Source of the DNA: Ramlibacter sp.
GTDB taxonomy: Bacteria; Pseudomonadota; Gammaproteobacteria; Burkholderiales; Burkholderiaceae_C
Assembly (NCBI GenBank): GCA_019635435.1
Contig: JAHBZM010000001.1
Coordinates: 3,472,001-3,536,000, forward strand
Length of the DNA: 64,000 bases
Reading direction: 5' to 3'
Under the pieces are notes generated by a model. The model worked only from the letters and a program-made list of their open reading frames with translations. It made no database searches and had not been told where the DNA came from. Positions 47,125 through 58,521 of the stretch are shown here, piece after piece (within the stretch, counting starts at the first letter, position 1; each line of letters opens with the position of its first letter). A program made the position numbers and the translations under genes.

Positions 47125-48480
47125 ATGCCACAAGCCATCCGCCACACCCTGCTCTCGCTGCGCGACCTGCTGATCTCCGCGGGGCCTCTGGCCCTGCTCG
47201 CGGTGGGCCTGCTTGTCCTGGCCTATTTCTGGCTGGACCCGACACCGCCCCGGCGGGTCACACTGGCCACCGGACCGGCCCAGAGTGCCTACGACGAATT
47301 CGGCAAGCGCTACAAGAAGGCGCTGGCGGCCAATGGCATTGACGTGGTGTTGCTGCCCAGCGAGGGCTCATCCGCCAACCTGGCGCTGCTTCGCGCCGGC
47401 AAGGCCGATCTGGGCTTTGTGCAGGGGGGCAGCGTCGACCCCGCGCAGGAGGCGGAAAGCGGCATCGAGTCCCTGGGCAGCCTGTTCATGGAACCGGTCT
47501 GGCTGTTCTACCGCGAGGACGCCGCGAAGAAGATGCCCAAAGAGAAGGGGGCCAAAGGCCCGGTAGCGGGCGAGGCCGGCACCCTCACCTCGCTGACCCA
47601 GCTCCAGGGCCTGCGCCTGAACGTGGGCACCGCAGGCAGCGGTGTGCCGACCTTGATGGCCAGGCTGTTCGAGGCCAACCACATGGACCCCCAGGCCGTG
47701 CACCTGTCGGAGCTCGGGCAGACGCCAGCCACGGTGGCGTTTCTCGGCGGAGAACTGGACGCGATCGTCTTTGCCTCGGCCCCGGAGTCGCTGATGGTGC
47801 AGATGCTGCTGCAGACGCCCGGCATCAAGCTCATGGACTTCGCACAGAGTGAAGCCTATTCCCGCCGCTTCCCTTTCCTCACGCCCGCCGTGTTGCCACG
47901 CGGCGTGGTGGATCTGGCTCAGGACCAGCCGCCGAAAAACGTCCGTCTGGTGGCATCCACCACCGCCTTGCTGGCGCGCGACGGCACGCACCCCGCGCTG
48001 TTGCAGCTGTTCGCGCTGGCCGCGCGTGACCTGCACGGATCGGCAGGGTGGTTCAACCGGGCCGGCGCCTTCCCGACCACCCAGCACACCGAGTTTCCGC
48101 TGGCCCAGGAAGCCGAACGCGCCATCAAGGGCGGGCCGCCGCTGCTGCAACGCTGGCTGTCATTCTGGATGGCCAACCTGGTGGAACGCATGTGGCTGGC
48201 ACTGGGCATCATCATCGCGATCCTGTTGCCGCTGTCGCGCATCGTACCGCCGCTGTACGAGTTCCGGATCCGCTCGCGCGTGTTCCGCTGGTATGGGCAG
48301 TTGCGCGAGATCGAGGGCCGCTGGGAGGCCGAGCCGTCGCTCGCTCCCCAGCTGCTGGAGGAACTTGATGCGATGGACAGCAAGGCCGGCCGGATCAGTG
48401 TGCCGCTGTCTTATACCGACGAGCTCTATGCGCTTCGCAGCAACATCCACCTGGTGCGCAAGAAGCTGCTCAGAGCGTGA
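47125..48480 (+). CDS. TAXI-family TRAP substrate-binding protein, membrane anchored
   Basis: 451-residue protein with a hydrophobic N-terminal anchor (LALLAVGLLVLAYFWLDPTP, about residues 22-41). The binding domain starts RRVTLATGPAQSAYDEFGKR and shows EGSSANLALLRAGKADLGFV and LRLNVGTAGSGVPTLMARL, all TAXI hallmarks. Near the C-terminus another membrane segment (MWLALGIIIAILLPLSRIVP, about residues 356-375) precedes a soluble tail. No TRAP permease gene is adjacent; the protein may be a tethered sensor rather than a transporter part. It overlaps the end of the DUF1631 gene by 11 bases (convergent). Confidence 0.85.
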   Translation: MPQAIRHTLLSLRDLLISAGPLALLAVGLLVLAYFWLDPTPPRRVTLATGPAQSAYDEFGKRYKKALAANGIDVVLLPSEGSSANLALLRAGKADLGFVQGGSVDPAQEAESGIESLGSLFMEPVWLFYREDAAKKMPKEKGAKGPVAGEAGTLTSLTQLQGLRLNVGTAGSGVPTLMARLFEANHMDPQAVHLSELGQTPATVAFLGGELDAIVFASAPESLMVQMLLQTPGIKLMDFAQSEAYSRRFPFLTPAVLPRGVVDLAQDQPPKNVRLVASTTALLARDGTHPALLQLFALAARDLHGSAGWFNRAGAFPTTQHTEFPLAQEAERAIKGGPPLLQRWLSFWMANLVERMWLALGIIIAILLPLSRIVPPLYEFRIRSRVFRWYGQLREIEGRWEAEPSLAPQLLEELDAMDSKAGRISVPLSYTDELYALRSNIHLVRKKLLRA

Positions 48481-50767
48481 AGTCCACGCTGTTGCGCAGG
48501 GCCGCCTGGGCCACCGCGTCCAGCGCCCCCTCCACCACCGCCTGATTTGACAACACCCTGAGGTTGCCGCTGGCCGCCAGCCGGTCCATGGACTGGCGCG
48601 TCATGGAATGGTTCACGCCTTCGGCATTGCTGAACATGAACAGCGTGCCGTGCGGGCTGGCCCAGGTCAGCTGGGTGCGCACCCAGCCTTCGTCCATGCG
48701 CAGTTCCACCCAGGCGCCGGGTTCGATCTGGCCCACCACGGTGGGCGCAGCAGCGGTGGCTTCTTCAGCCCGAGGTTCCGTCTCAATCCGCGTGTCGTCA
48801 AAGCCGGGTTGCGTGGCCTCGAACAAGGGGCGGGGCACGACGGAGGCAGGAGGCTGGGTTTCGAGGAACCCGGAGTCCTGGGCCTCCGATGGCGCCAGCC
48901 AGAGGCCGGCCTCGTCCGCCTCGCGGAACTGGGCTTCCAGTCGGGCCCGTGCATCCAGCGGCGCAGACACCGGGGCAGCGGCCGCCCTGCCGGCTCGGGC
49001 ATGCAAGGCCATGAGCTCGTCAAAAAAGCGGTTCGACTTGGAGCGTGAATAGCCAATCCGCTCCAGTCCTTCGCGCAACTTGGCCAGCAGGCCGGGGATC
49101 AGGCGGGCCAGACGGGCCGGATTGCTCGACGCCACTTCGGGCATGGCGCTCCAGAGCAGGTCGGTGACCAGATCTTCGTAGCCTTCAGGATCCGCCCGAC
49201 CCTGCGGATCGGTGAGGCGTGCCTGCGCAATCGCCTGCGCCCACGGCCCCGCGACGAAATAAACGATGCCGCGCGGTGCCCCGGCGGTCTCGGCGCGACG
49301 GCGCAGATCGCGCGCTATTTTCTCGGCCAGCAAGTTGCGCTGCTCCGCCTGCAGCAAGGCCTGCACGGCCTTCTCGCGCTTGCGGCGCTCATGACGGGAC
49401 TGCTCGTCCCACACTTCCTCCAGCGACTGCAGGGCAAACGCGAAGGGCTCGGCCCCTTCTTTCCCGGTGGTCAGCAGGGCCTGGACCGCCTGCCGGGCCG
49501 GCTCCAGAAAGGCGGCAAAGCCGGCTGCATCCGCGGTTGGCCAGGCCATGCTCTTGCCGGTGAACTGGTCCAGCAGCCGCCGGGCGGGATGGCGTTTGTC
49601 GCTGAAAAAACGGGGGTCGATCAAGGCCAGGCGCAGCAGCGCGGGCTCCAGGTCGCGCACGGTCTGCTGCACCTCGCGCAACAGCCGGGGATCGGACGCG
49701 ATGTTGTCCACCATCAAGCCCACCACCTCCAGCCCGAGCGCCTGTCCGGTGCCCCTGGCTTGTTGCCGCAACTGCGCGCGCAGGTCCGTGCCGTCCGCGG
49801 GCATGGCCCTCCCGGGCTGCGCGGCCCGCCGATCGGCCAGGCGCTGCATGACCTGGTCGACCTGCTTCATTTCCTGCAAGGCTTCGAAGGCCGCCGGCAC
49901 CGTGGGCGAGAACTCGGGGCGTGCGATGCTTTGTCCGCCGGCCTCGAATTCACGCGTGAAGCGCGCATCGAACGATTCGCGCCCCGCGTCATAGCCGCCG
50001 GACAAGAGGCGTCGCAACTGCGTGACGGTCAACAGGGTATCGGCGGGATGGCGCGCGGGCTCGCTGGCCGGGCCGGTCACGCCTGCGCCCTGGCGGGGCG
50101 CCGCCACCGACTCAGGCGCATGAATCACGTTGAAGCCCGCGGCTTCGACACCCTGACCACGCAGCAACAGCGACAAGTCGGCATAGACACGGGCCAGCTC
50201 GGGGCCCAACGCCTCTCCCAGATACTGCATCCAGCGCAGCCGGACGCTGGCGGCGACCCCGGTTGCCGCAATCACGGTGCCAAGCGCGCGCACAAAAATC
50301 TCGGGACGCAAGGGGTTGCGGTCAGCCTGAACCGTCTTCAGGCCCTGGGCGGCGCAGACCAGGGCGTTGAGTTCGCCCAGCTCGGCCTCGACGGCCTGCG
50401 AGGCCGCCTGCTGGGCCCGCACCTGCTCCACCCGCTCCTGAACCTGGTCATCGCCCATGAGTTCCAGGGCATCAAAACTCAGGCCCTTGGCCGCGGCCTT
50501 GTCACCAGCGCCCGCAATGGCCTGCGCGAACTCGGCCAGCAGGGCCTGAGGGAACTCCCCGCAAAGAACCGGGCGGTATTGCAGCAGCAGCCGCGCGGCC
50601 TCATGCTGGGCCGTTCGCTCGTCGGTGTCGCCAGCGAGCGAGGCGTGCTGGGGTGAAGACTGCAGCGCCTGGTCCACCAGGCGCTCCATCAAATGCTTGC
50701 CACGCCGGGCTGCCTCCCCGATACAGGCCTTGAACGGGGCTTCGTACTGGTTGGCGGGCGCTGGCAT
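48470..50767 (-). CDS. DUF1631-family protein, first copy
   Basis: 765-residue protein of the DUF1631 family, common in Beta- and Gammaproteobacteria and of unknown function. It is mostly helical with charged segments. The C-terminal region shared with the second copy has AWVELRMDEGWVRTQLTWAS, PHGTLFMFSNAEGVNHSMTR and RSMDRLAASGNLRVLSNQAV, ending AALRNSVDF. It starts 12 bases after the ettA stop on the same strand, forming the third gene of a unit with ettA and the second DUF1631 copy at 52499-54697. The ATG at 50767 is used. Confidence 0.85.
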   Translation of the reverse strand: MPAPANQYEAPFKACIGEAARRGKHLMERLVDQALQSSPQHASLAGDTDERTAQHEAARLLLQYRPVLCGEFPQALLAEFAQAIAGAGDKAAAKGLSFDALELMGDDQVQERVEQVRAQQAASQAVEAELGELNALVCAAQGLKTVQADRNPLRPEIFVRALGTVIAATGVAASVRLRWMQYLGEALGPELARVYADLSLLLRGQGVEAAGFNVIHAPESVAAPRQGAGVTGPASEPARHPADTLLTVTQLRRLLSGGYDAGRESFDARFTREFEAGGQSIARPEFSPTVPAAFEALQEMKQVDQVMQRLADRRAAQPGRAMPADGTDLRAQLRQQARGTGQALGLEVVGLMVDNIASDPRLLREVQQTVRDLEPALLRLALIDPRFFSDKRHPARRLLDQFTGKSMAWPTADAAGFAAFLEPARQAVQALLTTGKEGAEPFAFALQSLEEVWDEQSRHERRKREKAVQALLQAEQRNLLAEKIARDLRRRAETAGAPRGIVYFVAGPWAQAIAQARLTDPQGRADPEGYEDLVTDLLWSAMPEVASSNPARLARLIPGLLAKLREGLERIGYSRSKSNRFFDELMALHARAGRAAAAPVSAPLDARARLEAQFREADEAGLWLAPSEAQDSGFLETQPPASVVPRPLFEATQPGFDDTRIETEPRAEEATAAAPTVVGQIEPGAWVELRMDEGWVRTQLTWASPHGTLFMFSNAEGVNHSMTRQSMDRLAASGNLRVLSNQAVVEGALDAVAQAALRNSVDFTL

Positions 50768-50779
50768 GTTGGTATCCCC

Positions 50780-52441
50780 CTACTTCAGCGCTTTATAGCG
50801 TACCCGCTTCGGTTTGGCACCTTCCTCGCCCAGGCGGCGCTTCTTGTCGGCCTCGTATTCCTGGTAGTTGCCGTCAAAGAAGGTCCACTGGCTGTCACCC
50901 TCGGCGGCCAGGATGTGGGTGGCAATGCGGTCGAGGAACCAGCGGTCGTGGCTGATGACGAGGATGGAGCCCGCGAATTCGAGCAGGGCGTCTTCCAGCG
51001 CACGCAGGGTCTCGACATCCAGGTCGTTTGATGGCTCGTCGAGCATCAGCACATTGCCGCCCGCAATCAGCGTCTTGGCCAGGTGCAGCCGGCCGCGCTC
51101 GCCACCCGACAGCGTGCCCACCCGCTTCTGCTGGTCGCCTCCGTTGAAATTGAAGCGCCCACAGTAGGCCCGGCTGGCCATCTGGAACTTGCCCACGGTC
51201 AGGATGTCCAGCCCGCCGGACACATCTTCCCAGACGGTTTTCTGGTTCTCCAGGTCATCGCGGTGCTGGTCCACAAAAGCCATCTTGACGGTGGAGCCGA
51301 TCACCACTTCACCACTGTCCGGCTTTTCCTTGCCGCTGATCAGCTTGAACAGCGTGGATTTACCGGCGCCGTTGGGGCCGATGATGCCCACAATGGCGCC
51401 CGGAGGAACGGAAAAGCTCAGGTTGTCGATCAGGACCCGGTCGCCAAACGATTTGGAAACATTGTGAAACTCGATCACCTGCTGGCCCAGGCGCTCGGCC
51501 ACGGGGATGAAGATTTCCTGGGTCTCGTTGCGTTTCTGGTATTCGATGTCGCTCAGTTCCTCAAACCGCGCCAGCCGGGACTTGCTCTTGGCCTGGCGTG
51601 CCTTGGGGTTCTGGCGGGACCACTCCAGTTCCTTCTTCAGCGCCTTGGCGTGGGCCTCTTCGCTCTTTTGCTCCTTGGCCAGGCGATCGCCCTTCTGCTC
51701 CAGCCAGGTGCTGTAGTTGCCCTTCCAGGGGATGCCCGCGCCACGGTCCAGTTCCAGGATCCATTCGGCGGCGTTGTCCAGGAAATACCGGTCGTGGGTG
51801 ATGGCCACCACGGTGCCTGAAAAGCGCTTGAGGAACACCTCGAGCCAATCCACCGATTCAGCGTCCAGGTGGTTGGTGGGTTCATCGAGCAGCAGCATGT
51901 CGGGCTTGGACAGCAGCAGCCGGCACAGCGCCACGCGGCGCTTTTCACCGCCCGACAGCACGCCGATCTTTGCGTCCCAGGCCGGCAGGCGAAGCGCGTC
52001 GGCGGCAATTTCGAGCTGGTGCTCGGAATCGGTGCCGGCCGTGGCGATGATGGCCTCCAGCCGCGCCTGTTCAGCCGCCAGCGCGTCGAAGTCGGCGTCC
52101 GGCTCGGCATAGGCGGTGTAGACCTCCTCGAGCTTGGCCTTGGCGGCGAAGACCTCGCCCATGGCCTCTTCGACACTCTCGCGCACCGTGTGCTCGGGGT
52201 TGAGCTGCGGCTCCTGCGGCAGGTAGCCGATGTTCAGGCCAGGCATGGGCGTGGCCTCGCCCTCGATCTCGGTGTCCACGCCGGCCATGATCTTGAGCAG
52301 TGTGGATTTGCCCGAACCGTTCAGGCCGAGCACGCCGATCTTGGCGCCGGGGAAAAAGCTGAGGGAAATGTCTTTGAGGATCTGCCGCTTCGGCGGCACG
52401 ATCTTGCCGACGCGGTTCATGGTGTAAACGTACTGGGCCAT
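50780..52441 (-). CDS. ettA: EttA, energy-dependent translational throttle protein
   Basis: 553-residue ABC-F ATPase that binds the ribosomal E site and gates translation elongation according to ATP/ADP. The first ABC module has GLNGSGKSTLLKIMAGVDTE, LSGGEKRRVALCRLLLSKPD and LLLDEPTNHLDAESV; the second has IGPNGAGKSTLFKLISGKEK, LSGGERGRLHLAKTLIAGGN and LMLDEPSNDLDVETL. The charged linker between them includes AKALKKELEWSRQNPKARQA. It is flanked on both sides by DUF1631 genes on the same strand; the 57- and 12-base gaps suggest one operon. Confidence 0.97.
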   Translation of the reverse strand: MAQYVYTMNRVGKIVPPKRQILKDISLSFFPGAKIGVLGLNGSGKSTLLKIMAGVDTEIEGEATPMPGLNIGYLPQEPQLNPEHTVRESVEEAMGEVFAAKAKLEEVYTAYAEPDADFDALAAEQARLEAIIATAGTDSEHQLEIAADALRLPAWDAKIGVLSGGEKRRVALCRLLLSKPDMLLLDEPTNHLDAESVDWLEVFLKRFSGTVVAITHDRYFLDNAAEWILELDRGAGIPWKGNYSTWLEQKGDRLAKEQKSEEAHAKALKKELEWSRQNPKARQAKSKSRLARFEELSDIEYQKRNETQEIFIPVAERLGQQVIEFHNVSKSFGDRVLIDNLSFSVPPGAIVGIIGPNGAGKSTLFKLISGKEKPDSGEVVIGSTVKMAFVDQHRDDLENQKTVWEDVSGGLDILTVGKFQMASRAYCGRFNFNGGDQQKRVGTLSGGERGRLHLAKTLIAGGNVLMLDEPSNDLDVETLRALEDALLEFAGSILVISHDRWFLDRIATHILAAEGDSQWTFFDGNYQEYEADKKRRLGEEGAKPKRVRYKALK

Positions 52442-52498
52442 TGGGTTTTCTGGGGTTGCGGTTGTGCAAACCCTTGATTATCAGGCCATGCCCCGGAA

Positions 52499-54697
52499 TC
52501 AGGGCTTGCTGGACATGCTGTTGCGCAATGCGGCCTTGGCCACCTGGTCCAGCGCCTCGTCCACCACATGGCGATCCGCCACCACGCGGATCAGGCCCTG
52601 GCCGCGCAAACGCTCCAGCGTGCGCCGCGACATGGAGTGCGCCGTGCCGGCAGGCGAGGTGAACATGAACAGCGTGGCATGCGGGCTGGCCCAGGTGAGC
52701 TGCACCCGCAGCCACTGCCCGTTGACCATGAGCTCGACCCAGGTCCCCGTGCGCAATTCCGCCGCGGAGGCCAGGGGCAAGGCCTCGGGCAGGGGCTCGG
52801 CCGCACCGACATCCTCGGGCATCACCGAGTCGCTGCCCACGTAGCCCGAATCCTGGGCTTCGTGGCCGGCCAGCCAGGGTTCCACGCCTTCCAGGCCACT
52901 GTCCGTGAACTGGCTGGGGGTTGCCTCGGCCGCGTCCGCCGCCGCCTGGGCAATGGCCTGATCTTCCTCGTCACGCCCTTCCTGCAAGGCAGCATGGTGC
53001 AGCGCGCCCAGCCCGTCAAACACCCGGCTGCTGAGTTCCGGCGGGTAACTGATGCGCTCCAGGCCCTCACGCAGCTTGGCCAGCAGGCCCGGAATCATCT
53101 GCGCCAGCCGCTTGGTGCGACCGCGCCGCGCCGTGCTCCTTTGCACACTCCAGATCAGGTCGTCCACGAGCGCGCGGTAGCCAAACGGATCATCCGGACC
53201 ATCGGGGCTGGACAGCCGGGCGTCAGCGACCACCTGCGACCAGGAGCCGCGCAGGAAATCACGCACGAAGTCGGCAATCTCCAGGCCTTCCATGGCCTGC
53301 TCGAAATCACCCGCGAGCTTCTGCGCCAACAGGTTGCGCTGCTCGGCATGGGCCAGCGCACGGGCTGCCTCCGCGTTGCGCGCATGAATGTTCTGGTCCT
53401 GGCGGTTCCATTCGGCCTGCAGGTGATCAATCAGCTCGCCCACCACGTCGGCGTCCACCACCTTGCCGGAGAGCCAGTGCACGGCATCGTCGACCGACTC
53501 CATGAACCGGCGCCAGCCCTCATGCGATTCGGAAGAAAAGGCCAGGCTGCGCTGGGCCACCACATCGAGCAACTGGCGCCCGGGATGGGTGCGGTCGCTG
53601 AAAAACCGGGAGTCTTCGCGGGCCAGCCGCAACACGGCGGGTTCCATCGCACGCAACTGGCGCTTGAGCGGTGGCAACAGCCTCGCGTCATGGTCCAGGT
53701 TGTCGAACATCAGGCGAACCACCTCGGCGCCCAGTTGGTGGCCCATGCGGGGCGGCTCGTCGCTTTGCAGCGGACTGGCGGACGGCGCGGCCTCGGTCGC
53801 GGGAGGCTCCTCCTTGGCACGCTGCTCAAGGCGCTTGACCAGAACGTCCACCTGCTTGAGGTCCTGAAGCGCCACCATTGAAGCGGGCACGGTGTGCAGG
53901 AAATCGCGTTTGGGTGCCTGCGGATCAAAGTCGCCCGACAGCAGCTTGCGCAGCTTGTCGAGCGTGAGCAGCGTCTTGGCCATGGTGTCCGACACCACCG
54001 AGGTTCCCGCCTGGCCCTTGTTGACCTTGCCCCCCAGCGGCACCGCGGGCTCCACGCCGCTGGACTTGAGCCAGTCGGTGATCTCGCGGTAAATCTTCTG
54101 CAGATGAACACCCAGCAGGCCCGCGGCGGGCGTGATCAGCGACTCCCGCACCGTGGCTTCGGTGACCTGCTGGGCCAGGCAGGACTGCAGGGCGCGCACA
54201 AACACCTCGGGCCGCAGCGGATTGAGGCCCGGCTGGATGGTCCGCCACCCCAGCAGCGTGCTGATCAACGAGTCCAGCCCCGGCAGCACGTCGTCCACGG
54301 CCAGCGACACCTCCTGCTGGGCACGCGCCACTTCAATGCTCTGGTCGAGGTCGGCGTCCTCGAAAAGCTTCAGGTCTTCAAAGCGCAGCACCTCGCCACT
54401 GTTGTCGTCCTTGCCACCGCTGTGATAGACCTCGCGGCTGAGCTCGGCACGAAACTGCGCGGTGACTTCGGGAGCGCGGCCGATCAGGGCCTGCACGGCA
54501 ACCCGGATTGCCGGTGACTGCAGGGCGGCACTGCGCCTCGGGCCGTTTTGCAACACGGCCGCTTCCAGCCCCTTGAGGACGTCGGCCATCAGGGCTTCGG
54601 CGTGGAGAATCACCGCTTCCATGCAGTCGCTCAACGACGGCTGCAATGCGGTGGGGTCATCGGAAACCCCGAGTCTGAGCTTCAGGAACTTGGCCAT
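52499..54697 (-). CDS. DUF1631-family protein, second copy
   Basis: 732-residue DUF1631 protein, a diverged paralogue of the one at 48470-50767. The shared C-terminal region reads GTWVELMVNGQWLRVQLTWA, SPHATLFMFTSPAGTAHSMS and RRTLERLRGQGLIRVVADRH, ending KAALRNSMSSKP. The two proteins also share the internal DPxxLRPEVFVRAL segment (NPLRPEVFVRALQS). The ATG at 54697 is preferred to a TTG at 54721 because it gives MAKFLKLRLG, a normal start. It is the first gene of the DUF1631-ettA-DUF1631 unit. Confidence 0.85.
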   Translation of the reverse strand: MAKFLKLRLGVSDDPTALQPSLSDCMEAVILHAEALMADVLKGLEAAVLQNGPRRSAALQSPAIRVAVQALIGRAPEVTAQFRAELSREVYHSGGKDDNSGEVLRFEDLKLFEDADLDQSIEVARAQQEVSLAVDDVLPGLDSLISTLLGWRTIQPGLNPLRPEVFVRALQSCLAQQVTEATVRESLITPAAGLLGVHLQKIYREITDWLKSSGVEPAVPLGGKVNKGQAGTSVVSDTMAKTLLTLDKLRKLLSGDFDPQAPKRDFLHTVPASMVALQDLKQVDVLVKRLEQRAKEEPPATEAAPSASPLQSDEPPRMGHQLGAEVVRLMFDNLDHDARLLPPLKRQLRAMEPAVLRLAREDSRFFSDRTHPGRQLLDVVAQRSLAFSSESHEGWRRFMESVDDAVHWLSGKVVDADVVGELIDHLQAEWNRQDQNIHARNAEAARALAHAEQRNLLAQKLAGDFEQAMEGLEIADFVRDFLRGSWSQVVADARLSSPDGPDDPFGYRALVDDLIWSVQRSTARRGRTKRLAQMIPGLLAKLREGLERISYPPELSSRVFDGLGALHHAALQEGRDEEDQAIAQAAADAAEATPSQFTDSGLEGVEPWLAGHEAQDSGYVGSDSVMPEDVGAAEPLPEALPLASAAELRTGTWVELMVNGQWLRVQLTWASPHATLFMFTSPAGTAHSMSRRTLERLRGQGLIRVVADRHVVDEALDQVAKAALRNSMSSKP

Positions 54698-54746
54698 GTT
54701 CAATGCGGGCGTGGACTGCAATTATGGTCCGGGCGCACCGTGGCAT

Positions 54747-54759
54747 CGCCAAATTGGCG
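54747..54759. promoter_or_regulatory. Short perfect dyad in the rhlE/DUF1631 divergent region
   Basis: CGCCAA-A-TTGGCG is a perfect 6-bp inverted repeat with one central base. It lies between the DUF1631 start (54697) and the rhlE start (54981). The 283-base intergenic region otherwise contains no recognisable gene; the dyad could be an operator for either gene. Confidence 0.4.
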
Positions 54760-54956
54760 TCCCTGAATGGTGCGATGTTGTGAAGGTGTCAACGCAGCCG
54801 CGGCAGACGTGCGACAATAGGGCCTGTTGAACGCCACCAGTTGCGGGCAACACCAGCAACCTGCTGGGACCCGGATCTTGCGATTCCTGGTCACCCCTGA
54901 ATCCCATCTGCCTATGACTGGCTCAGCGGTTACACGCTGAAACAGGCTGATTCCCA

Positions 54957-54974
54957 GTGCCCCGGAACGGGCAC
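54957..54974 (+). promoter_or_regulatory. Hairpin just upstream of the rhlE start codon
   Basis: GTGCCC and GGGCAC pair perfectly around the loop CGGAAC, with the only SD-like bases (GGAACGGG) in the loop and right arm. The stem ends 6 bases before the ATG at 54981. It could control access of ribosomes to rhlE, as in cold- or stress-responsive helicase genes. Confidence 0.45.
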
Positions 54975-54980
54975 CTCATC

Positions 54981-56717
<1,737 letters not shown>

Positions 56718-57289
56718 CACTGTCGCGGCGGTCCACAGCCTGGGCCGCCGGGAACTGCCACTTCAACACCCCAAGCTCACCCAGCATCGGGTGGATTTCA
56801 AGGCCTTGCCCGCGCTACCACGCGTGGACGAGGCCTTTGTCGCTCTGGGCACCACCATCAAGGTGGCGGGCAGCCAGCAAGCGTTCCGCGCTCTGGATTT
56901 TGAGGCAGTTTTGGCTGTAGCCCAGGCTGCACGGGCACATGGCGCTACAAAATTGGGAGTGGTGAGCGCCATGGGCGCCGACGCGAGCTCGGGCATCTTC
57001 TACAACCGGGTCAAGGGCGAAACCGAGGACGCACTGCGCGCCATGGGCTTTGCGACCCTGGTCATTGCACGCCCTTCCTTTCTGGCAGGTGACCGCAGCA
57101 ATCTGGGCCAGCCCTTGCGCCCGGGCGAAACGCTGGCGCTGCAGGTGTCCACCTGGCTCAAGCCGCTGATTCCCGCCAACTACCGCTCCATCGACGTGCG
57201 CAAGGTGGCCAGCGCCTTGCTGCTGGGCATGCGTGACGGGCCAGCTGGCGTGCACACCGTGCTGTCGGGCGAACTGCAGAACTACTGAT

Positions 57290-58486
57290 TCAGGCCCGGC
57301 TCACGCGCACGATGGCGTCGGCGCGCTGGTGCAGGTCGGGCAGCAGTTCCAGCCCCAGCCCGGGCTTGCTGTTGAGGCTGACCATGCCGCCTTCCACGCG
57401 TGGCAGCTCGGTCACCAGTTCCCGGTACCAGCCCGTGTAGAACGCGCGCACGCTTTCCTGGATCAGGGCGTTGGGCGCGTGCAGTGACAGGTGCGTCGAG
57501 GCCGCCCAGACCACCGGCCCGGTGCAGTCGTGCGGCGCCACGGGCAACTGCCAGGCGTCGGCCATGGCAGCGATCTTGCGCGCCTCGGTCAGGCCGCCAC
57601 ACCAGCTCAGGTCGAGCATGGCCACGCCGGCCACGCCTGTCTGCAGGTAGTCCTTGAACCCCCACTTGTAGCTCAGCGTTTCGCTGGCGCAGATCAGGGC
57701 GTCGCAGTCCTTCGCGTACTGCTTGAGCAGGTCCAGGCTGTCCATGCGGATCGCGTCCTCGTGCCAGAAGGTGTTGAACTCCTTCAGCGCACGCGCGATC
57801 TTCTGCGCCATGGGCAGGCGCCACAGGCTGTGGAACTCCACCATGATGTCCATCCTGCTGCCTGCCGCGCGGCGGATCTTGCGGAAGGGTTCCAGCGCCT
57901 GGTCCAGATCGGCAGGGCTGATGTACTGGCCATCGCTGCGTTCGGCCGCCGGGTCGAATGGCCAGATCTTCATGGCCGTGATGCCTTCCGACAAAAGCGA
58001 CTCGGCCAGCTCGTCGGCATGGTGCAGGAAGCCCTGCAGGTCCTCGTAGGGTCCGCCGTCGTTTTTCAGCCCCCAGTTGGATGAGGTCTGGTTGGTGTTG
58101 CTGCGGATGTACTGGTAGCCCGCACAGGTGTTGTAGATGCGGATGCTGTCACGGCTCTTGCCCCCCAGCGCGGTGTGCACCGGCATGTTGGCGGCCTTGC
58201 CAAAAATATCCCACAGCGCGATGTCCACGGCGGAATTGCCGCGCGTCTCCACACCCGAGCCGCGCCAGCCGAGGTAACCGGTGATGTCCTTGTTGCGCGC
58301 CTCGATCGCCAGGGGGTCCTTGCCGTTGATGCGCGGCGCCACCCATTCGTGCAGGTAGGCCTCCACGGCGGCGGCGCCCATGAAGGTTTCCCCCAGGCCC
58401 ACCAGCCCTTCGTCGGTATGCAGACGCACCCAGACGATGTTGGGAAATTCGCCCAGGCGGACGGTTTCCAGCTGCGTGATTTTCAT
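57290..58486 (-). CDS. Enolase-superfamily enzyme, mandelate racemase subgroup
   Basis: 398-residue sugar-acid-type enzyme. Typical features are LVGLGETFMGAAAVEAYLHE near residue 30, NSAVDIALWDIFGKAANMPV, the base-bearing ITAMKIWPFDPAAERSDG, the metal and acid positions IMVEFHSLWRLP, WHEDAIRMDSLD and ICASETLSYKWGFKDYL, and VAPHDCTGPVVWAASTHLSL. The K-x-K base is reduced to a single Lys in MKIWPFD, so its chemistry may differ from that of galactarate dehydratase. It starts 35 bases after the transglutaminase-like gene stop, on the same strand, and belongs to the sugar-acid cluster. Confidence 0.86.
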   Translation of the reverse strand: MKITQLETVRLGEFPNIVWVRLHTDEGLVGLGETFMGAAAVEAYLHEWVAPRINGKDPLAIEARNKDITGYLGWRGSGVETRGNSAVDIALWDIFGKAANMPVHTALGGKSRDSIRIYNTCAGYQYIRSNTNQTSSNWGLKNDGGPYEDLQGFLHHADELAESLLSEGITAMKIWPFDPAAERSDGQYISPADLDQALEPFRKIRRAAGSRMDIMVEFHSLWRLPMAQKIARALKEFNTFWHEDAIRMDSLDLLKQYAKDCDALICASETLSYKWGFKDYLQTGVAGVAMLDLSWCGGLTEARKIAAMADAWQLPVAPHDCTGPVVWAASTHLSLHAPNALIQESVRAFYTGWYRELVTELPRVEGGMVSLNSKPGLGLELLPDLHQRADAIVRVSRA

Positions 58487-58521
58487 GAGACTTGCCTTGA
58501 AAGCCGCCTCGCAGGGGCGGG

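Noticed and set aside
56900..56960. A stretch in the oxidoreductase gene (CTGTAGCCCAGGCTGC ... GGCGCTACAAAATTG) that looks like the flank of the dispersed repeat.
   Set aside because: The encoded residues (LAVAQAARAHGATKLGVVSA) are the normal conserved helix of this Rossmann family, so the similarity is better explained by protein conservation; the 29-bp core is absent.
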